Positions 61,979 through 64,000 of a DNA stretch of 64,000 nt are shown piece after piece; within the stretch, counting starts at the first letter, position 1, and each line of letters starts with the position of its first letter. A program made the position numbers and the translations under genes. This DNA is from Methanolobus profundi. GTDB taxonomy: Archaea; Halobacteriota; Methanosarcinia; Methanosarcinales; Methanosarcinaceae. The notes below the pieces were generated by a model. It was not told where the DNA came from and searched no databases. It worked only from the letters and a program-made list of their open reading frames with translations. The stretch covers positions 328,374 to 392,373 of the forward strand of contig NZ_FOUJ01000002.1 of assembly GCF_900114835.1 (NCBI RefSeq), read 5' to 3'.

Positions 61979-62974
61979 ATGGAAATAGATATAAAGCGTG
62001 GTTATGAGGTCCTTCCAAACAACAATGTCGTTTTTGGTATTAGGATCACAAACAATACAGAACTTGTGATATCTGATGTTCAGGTGATCCTTGATCATAA
62101 TGAGTCACTTTTCAAGTTGCAGGGAGAAACAGTCCAGAAGCTTGACAGTATTCCCCCAAAGGTACCAAGGACTGCCAGATTTGTCCTCAAGCCTCTTGGA
62201 TGTGTCCACAAGGAGAATATCGAGGCAACTATCACATATCGAAACCACAAATGGGAAAAGCGCATCGTTACTATGCAACCAAAGCATGTACATTGCGTCT
62301 GCCCATTCCTGCGTCCGAAAGCAATGGAAAAGAACGAATTCCTCCATCTTTCCGAGAACGGGGATTCCATCGAATCAGGAATCAACTTTCAGGGAGTAAG
62401 TTCAGAAGATGTGACCTCTTTCCTGATGCAGACATGTGCCACACGTCTTTACGTAGTAGAGAGCTATTCCATCGGACAGGATCAGATACTTTATTTTTCA
62501 GGAGAATCCGTCGGTGAGAAGAACTACTACCTTCTGACAGCCCTGATCAAAGAGAACAATGGGACCATTCGGGTAATGCTCAGAGCAACTTCCAACAAGA
62601 AGCATGGCATCAATGGATTTATCAATGAGATAATTGCAGAGCTCAGGCACCTTGTAGATACAGTGAATTCTTCCAGAGAGATAGGGATCATCAAACACGA
62701 ACAGGTGATCAACATCATAGATTCGGTCGTGCAGAGGAGTCACATCTCAACAGGAAATGAAGGTGCTTCGATAAATGTGAAGGATAGTGTTGTTCAAAGA
62801 AGGAGTCATAATGCCCCGATACATGAACCTTTGAATAACAATGCCATACCTGCCCGGAAAATAGATAATTCCAATGAGAATGAAAATAGCCAGGAAGCCG
62901 AGATATCCAATATGTACAACGCATATCTGGAAGAAGTAGAAGCAAAACGTAGGTCTAATACAAACAAAAAATGA
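61979..62974 (+). CDS. Methanosarcinales-type protein with repeated DSVVQRS motif
   Basis: A 331-residue soluble protein. Residues 1-110 form a beta-sandwich-like domain (GYEVLPNNNVVFGIRITNNT, ending HVHCVCPFLRPK with conserved Cys75, 106 and 108). Residues 115-235 form a second domain (RLYVVESYSIGQDQILYFSGE, HGINGFINEIIAELRHLVD). Then a linker carries the same short motif twice: NIIDSVVQRSH (246-255) and VKDSVVQRRSH (267-277). The C-terminus is charged and helical. No known function. Its stop codon overlaps an out-of-frame ATG before the next gene, which probably forms an operon with it. Confidence 0.65.
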   Translation: MEIDIKRGYEVLPNNNVVFGIRITNNTELVISDVQVILDHNESLFKLQGETVQKLDSIPPKVPRTARFVLKPLGCVHKENIEATITYRNHKWEKRIVTMQPKHVHCVCPFLRPKAMEKNEFLHLSENGDSIESGINFQGVSSEDVTSFLMQTCATRLYVVESYSIGQDQILYFSGESVGEKNYYLLTALIKENNGTIRVMLRATSNKKHGINGFINEIIAELRHLVDTVNSSREIGIIKHEQVINIIDSVVQRSHISTGNEGASINVKDSVVQRRSHNAPIHEPLNNNAIPARKIDNSNENENSQEAEISNMYNAYLEEVEAKRRSNTNKK

Positions 62975-63050
62975 AGACGATAATTCAATAATAACTCCTT
63001 CCAGAGCAAAACAGCAAGCATATTCCGAACGTGGATCTCTCTATTCTGCA

Positions 63051-64000
63051 TTGAGAATTGATGAGACAGAAGTTAAAAAGCGAAGAATTGACAGAAGAAT
63101 TATCATTGGAATTGCTCTAATTGCCATTGTCATTTCAATGTATCATTTTGCTGCACCACTTTTGGAAAATAACTCATTCGATATCAAAATGGCATTATCC
63201 ACCGATTCTTATATTGTAGGATCCAAGATAACTAATTTTTTAGATGCTGTCAATGAAGGAGACACTGCAACTGCATATAAGATATATGGAGGCAGTGATC
63301 TTCTGGCACCATCAGCTATCGCACTGACATTCAGTAATAATGGAATTGACCCAGGTTGCATCATAGATGTGAACACAACTTCTAAGGAGATCTACAAGGA
63401 ACAGGCTGTTGTAGCAACTGAATGTAATGTTTCTATCAGGGACCCTTATGGACAGGTAAGTGGAAGTACACCTATCCACGTATATTTCAAACTTTATGAT
63501 ACAGACAAGGGATGGATGATCACAACCATTTCATTTGATAGACCTCTAACTATCGATTACAACAGCACTGACACAGAGAGTCTGTCTGATGACGGAACAG
63601 CTGGCAGACTGGCTGTAAAGACGACTTCTTCAAGCTTGATGGTCAAGAACATCGAAGGAATAAGGGCAGAAAGTGTGAAAGGTGAGATGGCTGATACGAT
63701 CGACCTGCTAAAACTAACTGTTGGCCTTAATGTGGGTAGTGATGCCGTTGATATGAAAGATGTGGTCATTTCAGTAAATCATGACAAAAATGCAAATATC
63801 CTGATATATGCAGGGAATAATGAGAACGAGCATATGATGAAAGGATTCAGCACAAATTCCGCATCTCAGAACCTCAGACAACTGCTTATCGAGGAAGGAA
63901 ATTCACAAAAGTACTTTGTTGTTGAAAAAATAAGAGATGAAGATGCATCATTCTCATTGAAGGACCCTGTGATAAACAGTGGTGACCTAATTACAGTGTA
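63051..64000 (+). CDS. Membrane protein with archaellin-like domain, truncated by window end
   Basis: An open frame with no stop before the window end (about 316 residues visible). TTG at 63051 is the only normal start; it gives RIDETEVKKRRIDRR, then a membrane helix (IIIGIALIAIVIS). Residues about 40-165 resemble an NTF2-like domain (DAVNEGDTATAYKIYGGS, GWMITTISFD). From about 185 comes a domain like archaellins: LAVKTTSSSLMVKNIEGI, GSDAVDMKDVVISVN. The frame continues protein-like upstream of the TTG (NSIITPSRAKQQAYSERGS) to the ATG at 62971, which is one base out of frame. Confidence 0.6.
   Translation, partial: MRIDETEVKKRRIDRRIIIGIALIAIVISMYHFAAPLLENNSFDIKMALSTDSYIVGSKITNFLDAVNEGDTATAYKIYGGSDLLAPSAIALTFSNNGIDPGCIIDVNTTSKEIYKEQAVVATECNVSIRDPYGQVSGSTPIHVYFKLYDTDKGWMITTISFDRPLTIDYNSTDTESLSDDGTAGRLAVKTTSSSLMVKNIEGIRAESVKGEMADTIDLLKLTVGLNVGSDAVDMKDVVISVNHDKNANILIYAGNNENEHMMKGFSTNSASQNLRQLLIEEGNSQKYFVVEKIRDEDASFSLKDPVINSGDLITV

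Noticed and set aside
1-64000. CRISPR arrays, insertion sequences, integrases or prophage genes
   Set aside because: Looked for regularly spaced direct repeats, transposase motifs and terminal inverted repeats; only the short A-tract repeat at 23.2 kb was found, with units too short and no spacers of CRISPR type.
1-64000. Pyrrolysine (in-frame TAG) read-through genes
   Set aside because: Methylamine methyltransferase genes, the usual carriers, are absent, and no TAG interrupts a conserved frame.

Overview
The window is chromosomal DNA from a methanogenic archaeon, most likely a methylotrophic, salt-adapted member of the Methanosarcinaceae (Methanolobus, Methanococcoides or Methanohalophilus type). 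The evidence is archaeal PurP, archaeal-type AdoMet synthetase, ABCE1, NAC, PINA, an XPD/DinG-like helicase, archaeal type IV pilin and archaellin-like domains, PGF-CTERM-like tails, CbiZ and a corrinoid-protein relative, the ablA/ablB pair for the osmolyte N-epsilon-acetyl-beta-lysine, and an intron-containing tRNA-Tyr. I see no CRISPR array, insertion sequence, prophage or rRNA.

Layout. 0-6 kb: DUF2953/GerW pair, helicase, pilin-like protein, ferredoxin, exported OB-fold-like protein with pyrH. 6-13 kb: degenerate corrinoid-like protein, leuB-leuD, a divergent Lrp/AsnC regulator, ablA-ablB, HerA-like ATPase. 13-22.6 kb: a candidate small RNA, FAD dehydrogenase, purP, membrane-anchored winged helix protein, truA, YgjP-like protease, tRNA methyltransferase, DUF1805, exported protein, and two M24 peptidases including map. 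22.8-25.7 kb is gene-poor: a DUF5658-like protein, a tandem A-tract repeat, three paralogous 35-residue membrane proteins, a PH-domain protein, tRNA-Asp and tRNA-Tyr. 26-34 kb: AdoMet synthetase, hisG-hisA-hisB (hisI lies alone at 59.5 kb), and a translationally coupled operon of a radical SAM protein, a DUF4130 protein and a MutS-like ATPase. 33.9-39 kb: ArsR regulator with a transcobalamin-like domain, TIM-barrel protein and cbiZ, then MATE-MarR. 39-46.5 kb: ABC ATPase, MscS, and a five-gene operon of two ABC-2 permeases (the first fused to a PrsW-like protease), an exported DUF11-like protein and two small membrane proteins. 46.5-64 kb: AIM24, hydrolase, ABCE1, EMC6-like protein, MBL-fold protein, thioredoxin, ModD-like protein, exported S8-prodomain-like protein, acs, NAC, A-type Fe-S carrier, a multidomain unknown, KaiC-like protein, hisI, PINA, and two unknown proteins, the last cut by the window end.

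The points most worth following are the three exactly 35-aa membrane proteins that have their own TATA boxes, the candidate small RNA at 13.1 kb, the radical SAM-DUF4130-MutS operon, the permease-protease fusion, and three genes whose conserved reading frame has no normal start codon. Everything was read by eye. Family names rest on recognised motifs, and no search or folding program was run.
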